A DNA stretch of 64,000 nucleotides from Corynebacterium sputi DSM 45148 (GCF_000427865.1 NZ_ATYV01000014.1:16094-80093), one strand, 5' to 3'. Counted from the stretch's first letter, positions 8,744-18,518 are shown. Notes: a model not told the origin generated them from the sequence alone. Numbers and translations are program-made.

Positions 8744-9891
8744 GAAAGTCCTCCTGGTTTGTCGGCGATCCACTGCAGCACGGGCAGCGCCGGTCTTAGC
8801 ACCGTGAACGACCCCACGGTACCGGCACGCTCGATGCTAATTCGACGCACCTCCCCTCCCAGCTTCTTCCGTGACTCCCACAGCACGGCCTCGGATTCGA
8901 GGGTCACTGCGTTGACGACGAGGCGTCCGCCAGGGGCAAGTGCGGACCAGAGGGCGTCGACCATTCCGTCGACTGTCACGCCGCCGCCGATGAAGATCGC
9001 CTCTGGAGTTCCTTCCGGCAGGGTCTCCGGTGCTGAGCCATGGATCACGTCAAAGGTGCCGCGGGCATTGTCGCGAATCTGCGACACACGCGTTTCCTGC
9101 TGCTCGACGCACACAGCTCGCCCACCGTGGCGCACCCATTCCACGGAAATCGAACCCGTTCCGCCTCCGATATCCCACAGCAGGCGCCCCGGCGTCGGAC
9201 CGAGGGCACAAACGGTTGTCTCTCGGATGGGGCTTTTGGTGAGTTGGCCATCGGTGGTGAGGTCGGCGTCGGAAAGCCAGGGGCGAGTGGGCCCTGCCGG
9301 TTCCACCGCGATGATGCACAGGTTGGAGGTAGTGATAGGAGGCTTCCCGACGTCCCCCTCCACAACCCTCTCCCCCACTCCACCAAGATCCATCAGTGCC
9401 GTCAGCCGGGTTCCCGGGCGGTGTGCGAGTGCCGCGGCGATATCAGCGGCAGACTGTGCCGAGCGGCCAAGGACCAGGAATCGCTGACCGAAGTCCGCCT
9501 GGGTCACCACGGCTCCGGTTTCGCCGGTTACGAGAGACACCACGGGCGTCTCATTAACAGCCCAGCCAAGGCGCGCACACGCCAATGACACCGACGACGG
9601 CGCCGGGATCACCTCCAGTGCATCCGCACCAAGGAGCTTTGCCAATGTCGTGCCGATTCCATGGAACATTGGGTCACCGCTGGCCAGGACGGCGGAGCCA
9701 GTGAAATCGATGTCTGGCAGGGCCGGTACGAGCGGGCTCGGCCATGGCCGGAGGTCAGCGTTTACGTAATCCCGGATGAGGTCTAACTGGCGGGGTGAGC
9801 CGTGGATGATGGGGGCGTCGTGAAGCGTGTTTTGGGCTTTAAGAGACAGTGACTCCCAGCCGTCCGCGCCGATGCCCACGACGGGGATCAT
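8740..9891 (-). CDS. cobL: Precorrin-6Y C5,15-methyltransferase (decarboxylating) CobL
   Basis: Bifunctional enzyme that methylates C5 and C15 and decarboxylates the C12 acetate chain, giving precorrin-8X. It has 383 residues from ATG 9891. The N-terminal CobE-like methylase ([44 protein letters not shown]) spans about residues 1-200. The C-terminal CobT-type methyltransferase carries [20 protein letters not shown] at about residues 230-250. The ATG overlaps the stop of the upstream SDR as ATGA, which fixes the start. Confidence 0.93.
   Translation of the reverse strand: MIPVVGIGADGWESLSLKAQNTLHDAPIIHGSPRQLDLIRDYVNADLRPWPSPLVPALPDIDFTGSAVLASGDPMFHGIGTTLAKLLGADALEVIPAPSSVSLACARLGWAVNETPVVSLVTGETGAVVTQADFGQRFLVLGRSAQSAADIAAALAHRPGTRLTALMDLGGVGERVVEGDVGKPPITTSNLCIIAVEPAGPTRPWLSDADLTTDGQLTKSPIRETTVCALGPTPGRLLWDIGGGTGSISVEWVRHGGRAVCVEQQETRVSQIRDNARGTFDVIHGSAPETLPEGTPEAIFIGGGVTVDGMVDALWSALAPGGRLVVNAVTLESEAVLWESRKKLGGEVRRISIERAGTVGSFTVLRPALPVLQWIADKPGGLS
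9342..9352 (-). repeat. 11-mer CGTCGGGAAGC, copy 3
   Basis: Exact copy inside cobL, in the coding sense, read as GTC GGG AAG (Val-Gly-Lys) between the two methylase domains. Confidence 0.8.
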
Positions 9892-10604
9892 CGCGGCATC
9901 CGCCTCCAGATTGCGCGCGGGACCCACCTGGAGATCCAGCCGAGTACACCGACTCCGAACGGAATCCATACGTGCGGCTTGCCGAGAGCTTTGACCGCCT
10001 CGTCGGCGACCTGATCTGGGGTGCTCGACATGGGAGCGGGGCTCATGCCATCGGTCATGCGGCCGATGACGAAGCCGGGTCGAGCGATCGTCAACTGCAC
10101 AGGTCCACCGTGGAGGCGATCCTGCAGGCCTTGCAAGAAGCCATCAAGGCCCGCCTTCGCGGAGCCGTAGACGTAATTGGCGCGGCGGACACGGGAGCCG
10201 GCGATCGACGAGAACGCCAGGATACGGCCGGACTCCATGCGATTGACCAGTTCGGTGACCACAGACGCGTGCGCCGTGAAGTCAGTGTGGATGATCGCGG
10301 CGGCACGTTCACCGCTGACCTCGTCCTGCTCTTGGTTGCCGAGAATGCCGAAAGCAATGACAGCGGTGTCTACGGGCTCGTGGGCCCATGCCTCATCGAG
10401 GACGCCGGGCTGCGCGGCAATGTCGTCGGCGTTGAAGAAAAGCCGGTGCACCTCGGTAGCCCCGCAGGCGTACATGCGCTCCTCAACCGGGCCCAGTGCG
10501 TCCACCCGGCGCGCCGCGAGGGTCACGCGATTGCCCGGCGCGAGACGTGCTGCGACTTCTTCTCCAATTTCGGAGGTGCCGCCGAGGATGAGGACGTGGC
10601 TCAT
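9888..10604 (-). CDS. Short-chain dehydrogenase/reductase, DprE2-like
   Basis: NAD(P)-dependent oxidoreductase of 238 residues. It has an atypical glycine motif [17 protein letters not shown], the AFGILGNQ strand, FSSIAGSRVRRANYVYGSAKAGLDGF (catalytic Ser, then YxxxK with Tyr and Lys present) and a C-terminal HVWIPFGVGVLGWISRWVPR. This pattern resembles the mycobacterial decaprenylphosphoryl-2-keto-ribose reductase DprE2. It lacks a DprE1 partner here and lies inside the cobalamin operon, overlapping both neighbours by four bases, so its substrate is unknown. A role in envelope arabinan or in an unrelated reduction cannot be decided from sequence. Confidence 0.8.
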   Translation of the reverse strand: MSHVLILGGTSEIGEEVAARLAPGNRVTLAARRVDALGPVEERMYACGATEVHRLFFNADDIAAQPGVLDEAWAHEPVDTAVIAFGILGNQEQDEVSGERAAAIIHTDFTAHASVVTELVNRMESGRILAFSSIAGSRVRRANYVYGSAKAGLDGFLQGLQDRLHGGPVQLTIARPGFVIGRMTDGMSPAPMSSTPDQVADEAVKALGKPHVWIPFGVGVLGWISRWVPRAIWRRMPR

Positions 10605-11686
10605 CGCAGGCTCCGGTCAGCGTTGTTGAGTGTTTCGACTCCGTCTGCGGTGACGGTGACGATGTCCTCCAGTCGCATGCCGATTTCCCCCTCGAGGTAG
10701 AGGCCGGGCTCGACGGAGAAGGTCATGCCTTCTTCAAGGACAAGGTCGTTGCCTTCCATGATGAAGGGCTCCTCGTGCAGGCTCAGGCCGATTCCGTGGC
10801 CAGTGCGGTGCATGATGAGGTCTTCGTAGCCATTGGCGATGATGATTTCGCGGGTGATGGCGTCGATGTCCTTGGCCTTAACGCCGGGTTTGACGGCGCG
10901 GACGGCGGTTTCTTGGGCGGTGCGGAGGACGTCGTAAAGCATCTGTGCTTTTTCGTTCTCCCCCATCACATAGGTGCGGGTGCAGTCGGAGTGGTAACCG
11001 CTGGGGAGGGTGCCGCCGATGTCGACGACTACGACGTCACCATTGTGAATAACGCGGTCGGAGTAGTCGTGGTGCGGGTTGGCACCATTGGGGCCGGAGC
11101 CGACGATGATGAAGTCGACGGAGGCGTGCTCCTTAAGGATGAGGGTGCGCAGTTCGTGGGCGACTTCTTCCTCGGTACGACCTGGGGCGAGCAGGTCGGG
11201 CACGGCGGCGTGGACGCGGTCAATGGCGGCGCCGGCGAGACGGAGCTGCGCGATCTCCTCAGTGTCCTTGCGCATGAACTGTTCCTTGAGCGATTCGGTC
11301 GCAAGGACTGGGCGCGCTCCGGTCAGTTCCAGGATCGGCAGGAGGTGGTCAGCAGTAAGGGAGCCTCCGAAGCCGACGGTGGCGTTCGCCGGAATGAGAT
11401 CGGCGACGATCTGATGCGGGTTCTGCCCGTCCCTCCAGAAGTGCATGTCGACGTCGAGGTCAGGAACGTCACTGCGCTCAACTGCGGGAACAACGAGGAG
11501 GGGCTTGTGGCCCGGGCGTAGAACCAGTGCGGTGAGGCGCTCGTGGGAGCTGATCTTGCTTCCCAGCAGGTACTCGAAATCGGTACCGGTACCGAACACC
11601 AGCGCGGCGATGCCACGGCCCTCTGCCAGGGCGGCGGCTCGGGTCATTCGGGTGAGATACACGTCGGCGGAAAAGAGCTCAGTCAT
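10601..11686 (-). CDS. M24-family Xaa-Pro peptidase
   Basis: Cytoplasmic metallopeptidase of 361 residues. Residues 1-130 form the creatinase-like N-terminal domain; the rest is the pita-bread catalytic domain. The metal ligands are visible: VDIGG (Asp), HSDCTRTY (Asp), TGHGIGLSLHEEP (His), SVEPGLY (Glu) and MRLEDIVTV (Glu). It is the first gene of the coupled minus-strand run M24-SDR-cobL-cobM-cobK. Its activity is probably housekeeping dipeptide turnover; any link to cobalamin is only positional. Confidence 0.88.
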   Translation of the reverse strand: MTELFSADVYLTRMTRAAALAEGRGIAALVFGTGTDFEYLLGSKISSHERLTALVLRPGHKPLLVVPAVERSDVPDLDVDMHFWRDGQNPHQIVADLIPANATVGFGGSLTADHLLPILELTGARPVLATESLKEQFMRKDTEEIAQLRLAGAAIDRVHAAVPDLLAPGRTEEEVAHELRTLILKEHASVDFIIVGSGPNGANPHHDYSDRVIHNGDVVVVDIGGTLPSGYHSDCTRTYVMGENEKAQMLYDVLRTAQETAVRAVKPGVKAKDIDAITREIIIANGYEDLIMHRTGHGIGLSLHEEPFIMEGNDLVLEEGMTFSVEPGLYLEGEIGMRLEDIVTVTADGVETLNNADRSLR

Positions 11687-11718
11687 AGAACTGATGATAA
11701 GGGGTATAACTTTGATCC

Positions 11719-13047
11719 ATGAATATCAGGGCGCGACTGCGGAGGGCCCTTGGCCACTCCCCGTCCAGGGCCGCCGTGTTGGCCTTTTTCGCTGTCACCG
11801 CATTCTTCACGGTGCTGCTGTCTCTTCCCGTAGCGGCCGCGGACGGGCAAAGAACTCCGCTTCCCGACGCAGTCTTCACCGCCGCATCCGCCGTTTCCGT
11901 CACTGGCCTAACAACTGTGAACACTGGCGAGCATTGGTCACTCTTCGGTCAGGTGGTGATTCTGCTAGCAATCCAGACCGGTGGCCTGGGAGTGGTGACG
12001 CTGTCGCTGCTTCTCATGGTGATGGTCACCCACCGGCTGGGGCTCACGGGACGATTGTTTGCCCGGGAGAGTTTGGGTCCAGGTGATGTGAAGCAGTTGT
12101 TCTGGATCGTGGTGACGGTGACGTTCGTTTTGGAGGCTGCCCTGGCGGTGTTCCTGTTACCGTCATTCCTGTATTCGGAGGATTCGGTGCCGCGGGCGGT
12201 GTGGTTCGCGGTGTTCTACGCGGTCTCGGCGTTCTGTAATGCCGGGTTCAGTCCAGATGTTGATGGGCTGTTGCCGTTTGCGGGCAACTTGTTCGTGTTG
12301 GTGCCGATCGCGGTGGGTGTGTTCGTGGGGTCATTGGGCTTCCCGGTGCTGCTGAACCTGTTGAAGCGCAATCGCTGGACACTGCATACGAAGTTGACGA
12401 TCAACACCACGGTGATCCTGCTGATCTTCGGTGCCCTTGCTTGGGCAGGGGCCGAGTGGCTCAACGGGAACACGGTGGGACATCTGCGGTGGTGGGAGAA
12501 GATCGGCGATGGTGTGTTCTCTTCAATCATGTTGCGCTCTGGCGGCTTCGCTGTGGTGGACATGGACGAGATCACACCGACAGCGACGATGCTCAGCAGT
12601 GTCCTGATGTTCATTGGCGGCGGCTCGGCCTCGACAGCCGGCGGTATCAAGGTGACGACGTTCGCAGTACTACTTCTCGCCATCATCGCTGAGGCTCGCG
12701 GCACCGTAGACACCACCGCTATGGGCCGGACCATTGCCTACAGCACCCTGCGCCTGGCAGTCAGTGTCGCGTTCCTGGGCCTGATCCTGGTGCTTTCTGC
12801 GGCAACGCTGCTGTCGCTGGGCAGTGAGACGACTCTAGACCGCATACTCTTCGAGACGATCTCCGCTTTCGCCACTTGTGGGCTCACCACCGGCTTCTCT
12901 GCAGAGGCGACAAACTCAGACAAATATGTCTTGGCGGTACTTATGGTGATGGGCCGAATCGGCCCGATCGCTATGGCCGCGGCTCTGGCCGTACGCTACC
13001 GCAGACAGAACTACGCGTATCCCGTCGAACGCCCGATCATCGGATAG
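11719..13047 (+). CDS. TrkH/KtrB-family potassium channel subunit
   Basis: Integral membrane K+ translocating subunit of 442 residues with about ten hydrophobic segments and the four M1-P-M2 repeats of the family. Selectivity-filter-like segments are visible: SVTGLTTVNTGEHWS, AFCNAGFSPDVDG, LRSGGFAVVDMDEI and ATCGLTTGFSAEATN. GGSASTAGGIKVTTFAVL is the conserved family block. It is followed after 9 bases by its cytoplasmic regulator. It diverges from the M24 peptidase gene with only 32 bases between the start codons. Confidence 0.92.
   Translation: MNIRARLRRALGHSPSRAAVLAFFAVTAFFTVLLSLPVAAADGQRTPLPDAVFTAASAVSVTGLTTVNTGEHWSLFGQVVILLAIQTGGLGVVTLSLLLMVMVTHRLGLTGRLFARESLGPGDVKQLFWIVVTVTFVLEAALAVFLLPSFLYSEDSVPRAVWFAVFYAVSAFCNAGFSPDVDGLLPFAGNLFVLVPIAVGVFVGSLGFPVLLNLLKRNRWTLHTKLTINTTVILLIFGALAWAGAEWLNGNTVGHLRWWEKIGDGVFSSIMLRSGGFAVVDMDEITPTATMLSSVLMFIGGGSASTAGGIKVTTFAVLLLAIIAEARGTVDTTAMGRTIAYSTLRLAVSVAFLGLILVLSAATLLSLGSETTLDRILFETISAFATCGLTTGFSAEATNSDKYVLAVLMVMGRIGPIAMAAALAVRYRRQNYAYPVERPIIG
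11859..11869 (-). repeat. 11-mer CGTCGGGAAGC, copy 4
   Basis: Exact copy in reverse orientation near the 5' end of the trkH-like gene, where it encodes Leu-Pro-Asp. Confidence 0.8.
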
Positions 13048-13056
13048 AGGTAACCC

Positions 13057-13731
13057 ATGTCCATCTTCCCTTCTCGTCACGAGCGCCTCGCGGCAAATGA
13101 CTCGGTCGCAGTCTTGGGACTCGGCAGGTTTGGCCGCGCTTTGTGTGTAGAGCTCACTGAGACTGGCACCGATGTTCTCGGCGTTGACATCGACATCGAG
13201 CCAGTGCAAGCCCTCAGCAACCGGATCACCCAGGCAGTCCAAGCCGACACGACAAAGGAGGACGTTCTCGAGGATCTAAGCATCGCTGAGTTCGACCGCG
13301 TGGTCGTGGCCATTGGCGCCGACGTGAAGGCGTCGATCCTCACCGCGTCCCTGGTACTTCGACTGGGCGTTCCCGTGGTGTGGGCCAAGGGCGACGACCA
13401 GCAGCACGCGATGATTCTCGAACAGCTCGGGGTGCACAAGGTTCTGCAGCCAGAGCGAGACATGGGCCGGCGCGTCGCACACCTAATCCGTGGACAAGCC
13501 TCCGATTACGTGGAGATTGACCCTGGGTACGCGATGGTGAAGATGGCGACGCCCAAACAACTCGTCGCCAACCCAAAAACCGCCCGACAGTACAAGGTCA
13601 TCGTCACCGCGTACCAAGCTGCCGATGGCACCTGGGTTCACACCGAGTCGACCACTGTTCTGCACGAGGGTTGCCAGATCCTCGTGGTGGGACCAACCAA
13701 GGGTGTCGAGGAATTCTCGAAACTGAAGTGA
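13057..13731 (+). CDS. TrkA/KtrA-family potassium uptake regulator
   Basis: Peripheral RCK protein of 224 residues that gates the adjacent TrkH-type channel in response to nucleotides. The N-terminal NAD-binding Rossmann fold (VAVLGLGRFGRALCVELTE, then VLGVDID at the end of strand 2) is followed by the RCK_C domain in the last 80 residues (YVEIDPGYAMVKMATPKQLV; GCQILVVGPT). GAGGTAACCC ribosome binding site. Ends one base before the convergent helicase stop, with no terminator between. Confidence 0.92.
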   Translation: MSIFPSRHERLAANDSVAVLGLGRFGRALCVELTETGTDVLGVDIDIEPVQALSNRITQAVQADTTKEDVLEDLSIAEFDRVVVAIGADVKASILTASLVLRLGVPVVWAKGDDQQHAMILEQLGVHKVLQPERDMGRRVAHLIRGQASDYVEIDPGYAMVKMATPKQLVANPKTARQYKVIVTAYQAADGTWVHTESTTVLHEGCQILVVGPTKGVEEFSKLK

Positions 13732-13732
13732 C

Positions 13733-16363
13733 CTATTGGCCGATCGCGACAACCCCACGGCGGATCGCACGGGAGGCCTTACGTGCATTTGTGCGGACCT
13801 CGTCGCTGTAGGCGGTAGCGCGGACCTGGTCCAGCAGATCGATGACCTGGCGGCACCAGCGCACGAAGTCGCCGGCAGTTAGCTCTGCGCCGTTTTCTGC
13901 GGCAGCGCCCAAGGCGTATGCCAGAGGAGCACCCGCAGCCCACTGGTGAATCGCGGCGGCGAATGAAGTGTCCGGGACTCGAGTCAGCGGCAGGCGGTGG
14001 CGCTGCTCGTCCTCGGTGAGCTCGTCCCAGATGCGCATCACGTGAGAGATCGCCGTCGAGAGGTTCTCCGTTGGCACCACGTCGGTGCCGGGGGTCTCGC
14101 GACGGTTCTCGAAAACGAGGGTGGAGACCGCCCCTGCCAGCTCCGCCGGGTCCAAGTCATCCCAGATGCCACGGCGCAGACAGGTCGCGACAAGCAGGTC
14201 AGAGCTGTTGTGGATCCGTGCCAGGCGATCGCCCTCTTCAGTGACGTGCCACTGGTCGGTTCCGGTCTTCTCTACGTAATCCATCTCCTGCAGCAGGTCC
14301 AAGATGCGGTCAAAGGTCCGAGCCAGGGTGTCAGACGCCTTCTCGATAGTTCCCTGCAGCTTCACAACCTCTGCTCGTGCGGAACGGAGCTCGCGCATGG
14401 ACTTGGCGGCGGCGTCGATGGATGGGTCCCCGTGCAGAGGATGCTGGCGCAGATCCTTCTTCAAACCCTTCAGTTTCGCCGAGGGCTTGGAGGTGGCCTT
14501 CTTCAGCCGCTTCGGCCCGCGGATGTCCTGGCGGTCCATCTCGGACTGGATGAGGCCGATGGCGCGCTTGGGGCGTCGTCCGGCATCTGCTGGAATCCGG
14601 ATGCGGCCGAGCACCACCGGTGCCGATGGGAACATTCCCGCGTCGATCCGTCCGGTGAACCCACCAGCGCCGACGACCAGCGGCCGCGGGTTCGGACCGG
14701 AGGAATCCTCCCGCACCACCGCGACGCGCTCAATCTTCTTGCCACGCGGCATCGCAACGACCTCACCACGGCGCAGCCGCCGCAGGGCCACCACTGATTG
14801 CTCGAAGCGATCTTCTATTGCATGGCGCTTGGCTCGACGCTCCTCAGCAGTAATTGCCTCGCGCAGATCCAGATACTCCATCAAGGAGTCCAGTCCGTCT
14901 GGGTCGGCGCCGATGGTGGTGGTGAGGGCGTCGACACGCTCTTGTGCCTTTTCCAGTGCCCGCACCGAACTGACCACGTCACCGTCAGACTGGAACTGCG
15001 CGAAAGACTTCTCCAGGGTGGTCTTGGACTCCAGGTAGCCGCCATTGCGCAGGAGGTTGACGGCCATGTTGTAGCCCGGTGTGAAGGTGGAGTTCAGCGG
15101 GTACGTGCGGGTGGAGGCAAGCCCCGCAACCCACCGGGGGTCCATTGCCTGAGTCCACTGCACCACCGCGTTGCCGATGGTGTCGATGCCACGGCGTCCA
15201 GCGCGACCGGTCATCTGGGTGTACTGGCCCGGGGTGAGGTCGACGTGGGCCTCGCCGTCGTACTTCACTAGCCGTTCCATCATCACCGAGCGCGCCGGCA
15301 TGTTGATGCCCAAAGCGAGGGTCTCGGTGGCGAAGACGACCTTCACCAGGCCTGCATTAAAGAGCTTCTCGACGATATGGCGGAACGCCGGCAGCATGCC
15401 CGCATGGTGCGCAGCAAAGCCGCGGCGGACGATGTTGCGCCAGCGGTAGAAGTCGAGCACGTCCAGGTCGGCGCGAGGGATGCCGTCGATGCCGGCGTCG
15501 ATAATCGCGTCGATACGCTCGCGCTCATCCGAGTCCGTCAGGTCGAACTTGGAGCTGCCCATCTGCGCCAGCGCGCCCTCGCAGCCGGCGCGGGAGAAGA
15601 TGAAGATGATAGCCGGGAGCATGTCGCGGTTTTCAAGAAGCTTCACGACGTCCGGGCGGCGCGCGAAGCGAACCCTGCGTTCTTCGGCGGAGGCGCAGAC
15701 GTCGAGAAGCTCGCGGTTGACCTTCTGCCCGTCCTTCTCGAACAGCGGCAGCATGCGGTTGCCCACGAGCATGAACTGATTCAGCGGAACCGGGCGGTGG
15801 TCGGTGACCACGATGTCAGTGTCGCCGCGCACGGTTGTGAGCCAGCGGGCGAACTCCTCAGAGTTAGAGACCGTCGCCGACAGGCCGACCACTCGGATGT
15901 CCTCGTGCAGGCCGAGGATGACCTCCTCCCACACGGCGCCGCGGTCACGGTCGGCCAGGTAGTGGATCTCATCCATGACCACGTGCGAGAGCCGCTGCAG
16001 GGTCTCCGACTGCGCGTAGATCATATTGCGCAGCACCTCGGTGGTCATCACCACGATGTCCGCGTTGCCATTGATGCTCACGTCACCGGTGAGCAGGCCA
16101 ACCTCATCGTCGCCGTATACCTCGACCAGGTCGGCGTACTTCTGATTGCTCAGCGCCTTGATCGGAGTGGTGTAAAAGCACTTGGTGCCCTGGCTGTGCG
16201 CCAGGTGGATGGCGAATTCGCCAACGAACGTCTTACCGGCGCCGGTGGGCGCGCACACCAGAACACCGCGGCCGTCCTCTAGGGAGCGGCACGCGGTGAG
16301 CTGGAAGTCGTCGGGGGTGTAGCTGAGAGGCTCGATAAACGAGTCGAGGACCGTCTGTGACAT
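13733..16363 (-). CDS. helY: Ski2/Mtr4-like DEAD/DEAH RNA helicase (HelY-type)
   Basis: Superfamily 2 helicase of 876 residues. Walker A APTGAGKT is at residues 38-45, DEIH at about 131-134 and GLSATVSN shortly after. The C-terminal RecA domain has TETLALGINMPARSV and QMTGRAGRRGID. The last 300 residues match the DSHCT helical region found in Ski2-like proteins. Start ATG 16363 is chosen because homology begins there and longer versions would overlap tatC. Mycobacterial homologue HelY sits in the same tatAC context. Likely substrate is structured RNA (inference from family). Confidence 0.9.
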   Translation of the reverse strand: MSQTVLDSFIEPLSYTPDDFQLTACRSLEDGRGVLVCAPTGAGKTFVGEFAIHLAHSQGTKCFYTTPIKALSNQKYADLVEVYGDDEVGLLTGDVSINGNADIVVMTTEVLRNMIYAQSETLQRLSHVVMDEIHYLADRDRGAVWEEVILGLHEDIRVVGLSATVSNSEEFARWLTTVRGDTDIVVTDHRPVPLNQFMLVGNRMLPLFEKDGQKVNRELLDVCASAEERRVRFARRPDVVKLLENRDMLPAIIFIFSRAGCEGALAQMGSSKFDLTDSDERERIDAIIDAGIDGIPRADLDVLDFYRWRNIVRRGFAAHHAGMLPAFRHIVEKLFNAGLVKVVFATETLALGINMPARSVMMERLVKYDGEAHVDLTPGQYTQMTGRAGRRGIDTIGNAVVQWTQAMDPRWVAGLASTRTYPLNSTFTPGYNMAVNLLRNGGYLESKTTLEKSFAQFQSDGDVVSSVRALEKAQERVDALTTTIGADPDGLDSLMEYLDLREAITAEERRAKRHAIEDRFEQSVVALRRLRRGEVVAMPRGKKIERVAVVREDSSGPNPRPLVVGAGGFTGRIDAGMFPSAPVVLGRIRIPADAGRRPKRAIGLIQSEMDRQDIRGPKRLKKATSKPSAKLKGLKKDLRQHPLHGDPSIDAAAKSMRELRSARAEVVKLQGTIEKASDTLARTFDRILDLLQEMDYVEKTGTDQWHVTEEGDRLARIHNSSDLLVATCLRRGIWDDLDPAELAGAVSTLVFENRRETPGTDVVPTENLSTAISHVMRIWDELTEDEQRHRLPLTRVPDTSFAAAIHQWAAGAPLAYALGAAAENGAELTAGDFVRWCRQVIDLLDQVRATAYSDEVRTNARKASRAIRRGVVAIGQ

Positions 16364-16376
16364 GGTCCCCAGAATG

Positions 16377-17357
16377 TCACAAGACGTCGTCGAAGTCGGT
16401 GACCGGGGTCGCGCGACGCACGTGAGTAGGTCCGCTGACCTGCGTTCCTTGCGCAATTGCTTCGGGAGCCTCCACGGGGCCGGAGGCCTCCTCATCGTCG
16501 AGGTTCATCCAGTCCGGCTGTTTTTTCTTTTTCCGGCGGTCGTTGAAACGGCAGATCTGCATCGCAATTTCCATCAGCAGGCACAGCGACACGGCCATGA
16601 CGGACATCGTCACCGGGTCCTGACCGGGAGTCATGAACGCGGCAAAGATGAAGATGCACAGGATGGTGATCCGGCGCTTGCCCTTGAGGGTCTCGTATTG
16701 CAGCACCCCGGCGATGTTGAGCATCACCATGAACAGCGGGATCAAGAAACTGACACCGAAGATCACAATCAGGCTGAGCAGGAAGTTGAAGTAGAGATTA
16801 CCGGTCAGTGCTGCTTCCTGAGCCTCACGACCGATACCCAGCAGGAACTCCAGTCCGTAAGAGACGACGACGTATGCGAGCACTGCACCAGAGGTAAACA
16901 GCACAACCGCAGCACTAACAGCGACGAAGGTATTGCGCTTCTCTTTGCTTACCAGGCCTGGGGTGATGAATGCCCAGATCTGATACAGCCAGATTGGCGA
17001 GGACAACACCAAGCCAGCCAAAGCACCGACCTTCAAGCGCAGCATGAACATCTCAAATGGCGCGATAGCCAATAGGCGACACTCATCGCCTGGCTGAGCG
17101 CCGAAACGCATCGACGGATCCAGGGAACAATACGGCCCCTTGAGGATCTCACCGAGCGAATGAACGCGGAAGGCCCCGATGCTGAAAGACACCTGGTACC
17201 AGGCGTAACCAATAATCGTGCCGACGGCGATCGCTGCCAGCGCCCGCAGGAAGCGCTTGCGCAGCTCCTGCAGATGCTCCACGACGGACATCACGCCCTC
17301 GGGGTTCTTCGGCTTGCGTCGGAGGCTGCGCTTCTTGGCCGGGCTGTTGGAAGTCAC
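16377..17357 (-). CDS. tatC: Sec-independent protein translocase TatC
   Basis: Six-TM core of the twin-arginine translocase; recognises signal peptides of folded exported proteins. 326 residues, with MSVVEHLQELRKRFLRALAA at the N-terminus (the conserved HLxELRxR motif), SSPIWLYQIWAFITPGL and FGVSFLIPLFMVMLNIAGVL. The C-terminal tail is long and hydrophilic, as in other actinobacteria. The start lies 3 bases after the tatA stop, so the two are cotranscribed. tatB is not in this window. Confidence 0.95.
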   Translation of the reverse strand: MTSNSPAKKRSLRRKPKNPEGVMSVVEHLQELRKRFLRALAAIAVGTIIGYAWYQVSFSIGAFRVHSLGEILKGPYCSLDPSMRFGAQPGDECRLLAIAPFEMFMLRLKVGALAGLVLSSPIWLYQIWAFITPGLVSKEKRNTFVAVSAAVVLFTSGAVLAYVVVSYGLEFLLGIGREAQEAALTGNLYFNFLLSLIVIFGVSFLIPLFMVMLNIAGVLQYETLKGKRRITILCIFIFAAFMTPGQDPVTMSVMAVSLCLLMEIAMQICRFNDRRKKKKQPDWMNLDDEEASGPVEAPEAIAQGTQVSGPTHVRRATPVTDFDDVL

Positions 17358-17360
17358 GGT

Positions 17361-17543
17361 TTACGCGGGCCGCGCCGTCTGGTCGGAGTCTGCGTTTTCG
17401 TTGTTCATCTCGCGGACCTCAGACTTGAAGATGCGCATGGAACGGCCAAGGGAACGAGCCGCGTCCGGCAGTCGCTTCGCACCAAAGAGGAGGATGACGA
17501 CGGCCAGAATGAGAAGCAATTCGGTCATACCGAGATTGGGCAT
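17361..17543 (-). CDS. tatA: Twin-arginine translocase subunit TatA
   Basis: 60-residue single-TM protein that forms the Tat pore. [20 protein letters not shown] is the membrane helix and the FGxxRLP hinge, followed by the amphipathic helix [17 protein letters not shown] and an acidic tail. It lies between pafC and tatC on the same strand, spaced 30 bases from pafC. Confidence 0.93.
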   Translation of the reverse strand: MPNLGMTELLLILAVVILLFGAKRLPDAARSLGRSMRIFKSEVREMNNENADSDQTARPA

Positions 17544-17573
17544 GATGACGACCTTCCGTGGAGCTGGTGGTTC

Positions 17574-18518
17574 TTATTCCACAGCAGCATACTCCCTGAG
17601 TGCCGCCTGAGCACGACTGTGAACTGCCTCACGCACCCACTCTGGCTCGTTCGCCTGAACCCCGGGAAATGTGCGCAGCAGGAAGCGGGTCGCTTGCTCG
17701 ACACCACCGACTGGAATCCATCCGGGGTACCGGCCGTCCTCGTCCGTGCCTTCATCAGTATCCAAAGCCAGCGGGGCGTAATCGGTAACCCAGGTGGCAT
17801 CCGGAGCGACAGCGACCCGAGCCCACGCGGTGCCGTCGTCGATGAGCAGCCCGTGCGGGTCATCGGCTTCGACGCTCTCCAGAGGGATGCTGCGGGCAGG
17901 CTCGTCCAGCATCTCTGCGGACTCGATCCGATCAGTGCGGAAGGACTTCACGACTGTATCGCCGTGGTCGCTGGCGCGAAGGAAGGTCCAGCCGTCGGCC
18001 CAGAACATCTGTTGGGGGTCGAGGAGGCGTTCAGAGCGTCGTCCGGCGGCGTCTCGGTATCCGATGCGCAGCACTCGGCCCGCGGTTACGGCATCGCGAA
18101 CGACGGCGACCTCATCAGACGTCGGGACCGCCACTGGGGTGACGTCTACGACCAATCCCCCGGCGATTCGCCGCAGTTTCGCCGTGGCGGTACGGACCAC
18201 ATCTGGGTCGACGAGGTCGGCGGCGTTCTCCAGGGTCTCCAGCGTCATCAGCAGGGTCACAGCCTCCTGCGGGGTGATCCGCAGCGGCTCGGTGAGCAAG
18301 GGAATTCGCGTCTCAACGATGCTTGCCTGACGGGCATCTGAGTTCACAATGGTCGCAGGGATGGCCGTCTGGCCGGGGATCTCGGCGTCAGCGAGGGTCG
18401 CCACTGCAGACTTCACTTCCTGGTAATCCATGTGCAGCTCGGTGGCCGCCTCAGTGAACGTGCGGGGTTCATCGGCGAAGTACACCGCGACAGCCAAGAG
18501 CTGGGAGAGGTCACTCAT
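17574..18518 (-). CDS. pafC: WYL-domain transcriptional regulator PafC
   Basis: Partner of PafB in a heterodimeric WYL regulator; in mycobacteria PafBC activates the DNA-damage response. 314 residues, with an N-terminal winged helix-turn-helix (FTEAATELHMDYQEVKSAVA) and a WYL domain in the middle (VLRIGYRDAAGRRSERLLDP; FWADGWTFLRASDHGDTVVK), then a C-terminal WCX-like part. Start overlaps the pafB stop by eight bases. Confidence 0.9.
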   Translation of the reverse strand: MSDLSQLLAVAVYFADEPRTFTEAATELHMDYQEVKSAVATLADAEIPGQTAIPATIVNSDARQASIVETRIPLLTEPLRITPQEAVTLLMTLETLENAADLVDPDVVRTATAKLRRIAGGLVVDVTPVAVPTSDEVAVVRDAVTAGRVLRIGYRDAAGRRSERLLDPQQMFWADGWTFLRASDHGDTVVKSFRTDRIESAEMLDEPARSIPLESVEADDPHGLLIDDGTAWARVAVAPDATWVTDYAPLALDTDEGTDEDGRYPGWIPVGGVEQATRFLLRTFPGVQANEPEWVREAVHSRAQAALREYAAVE

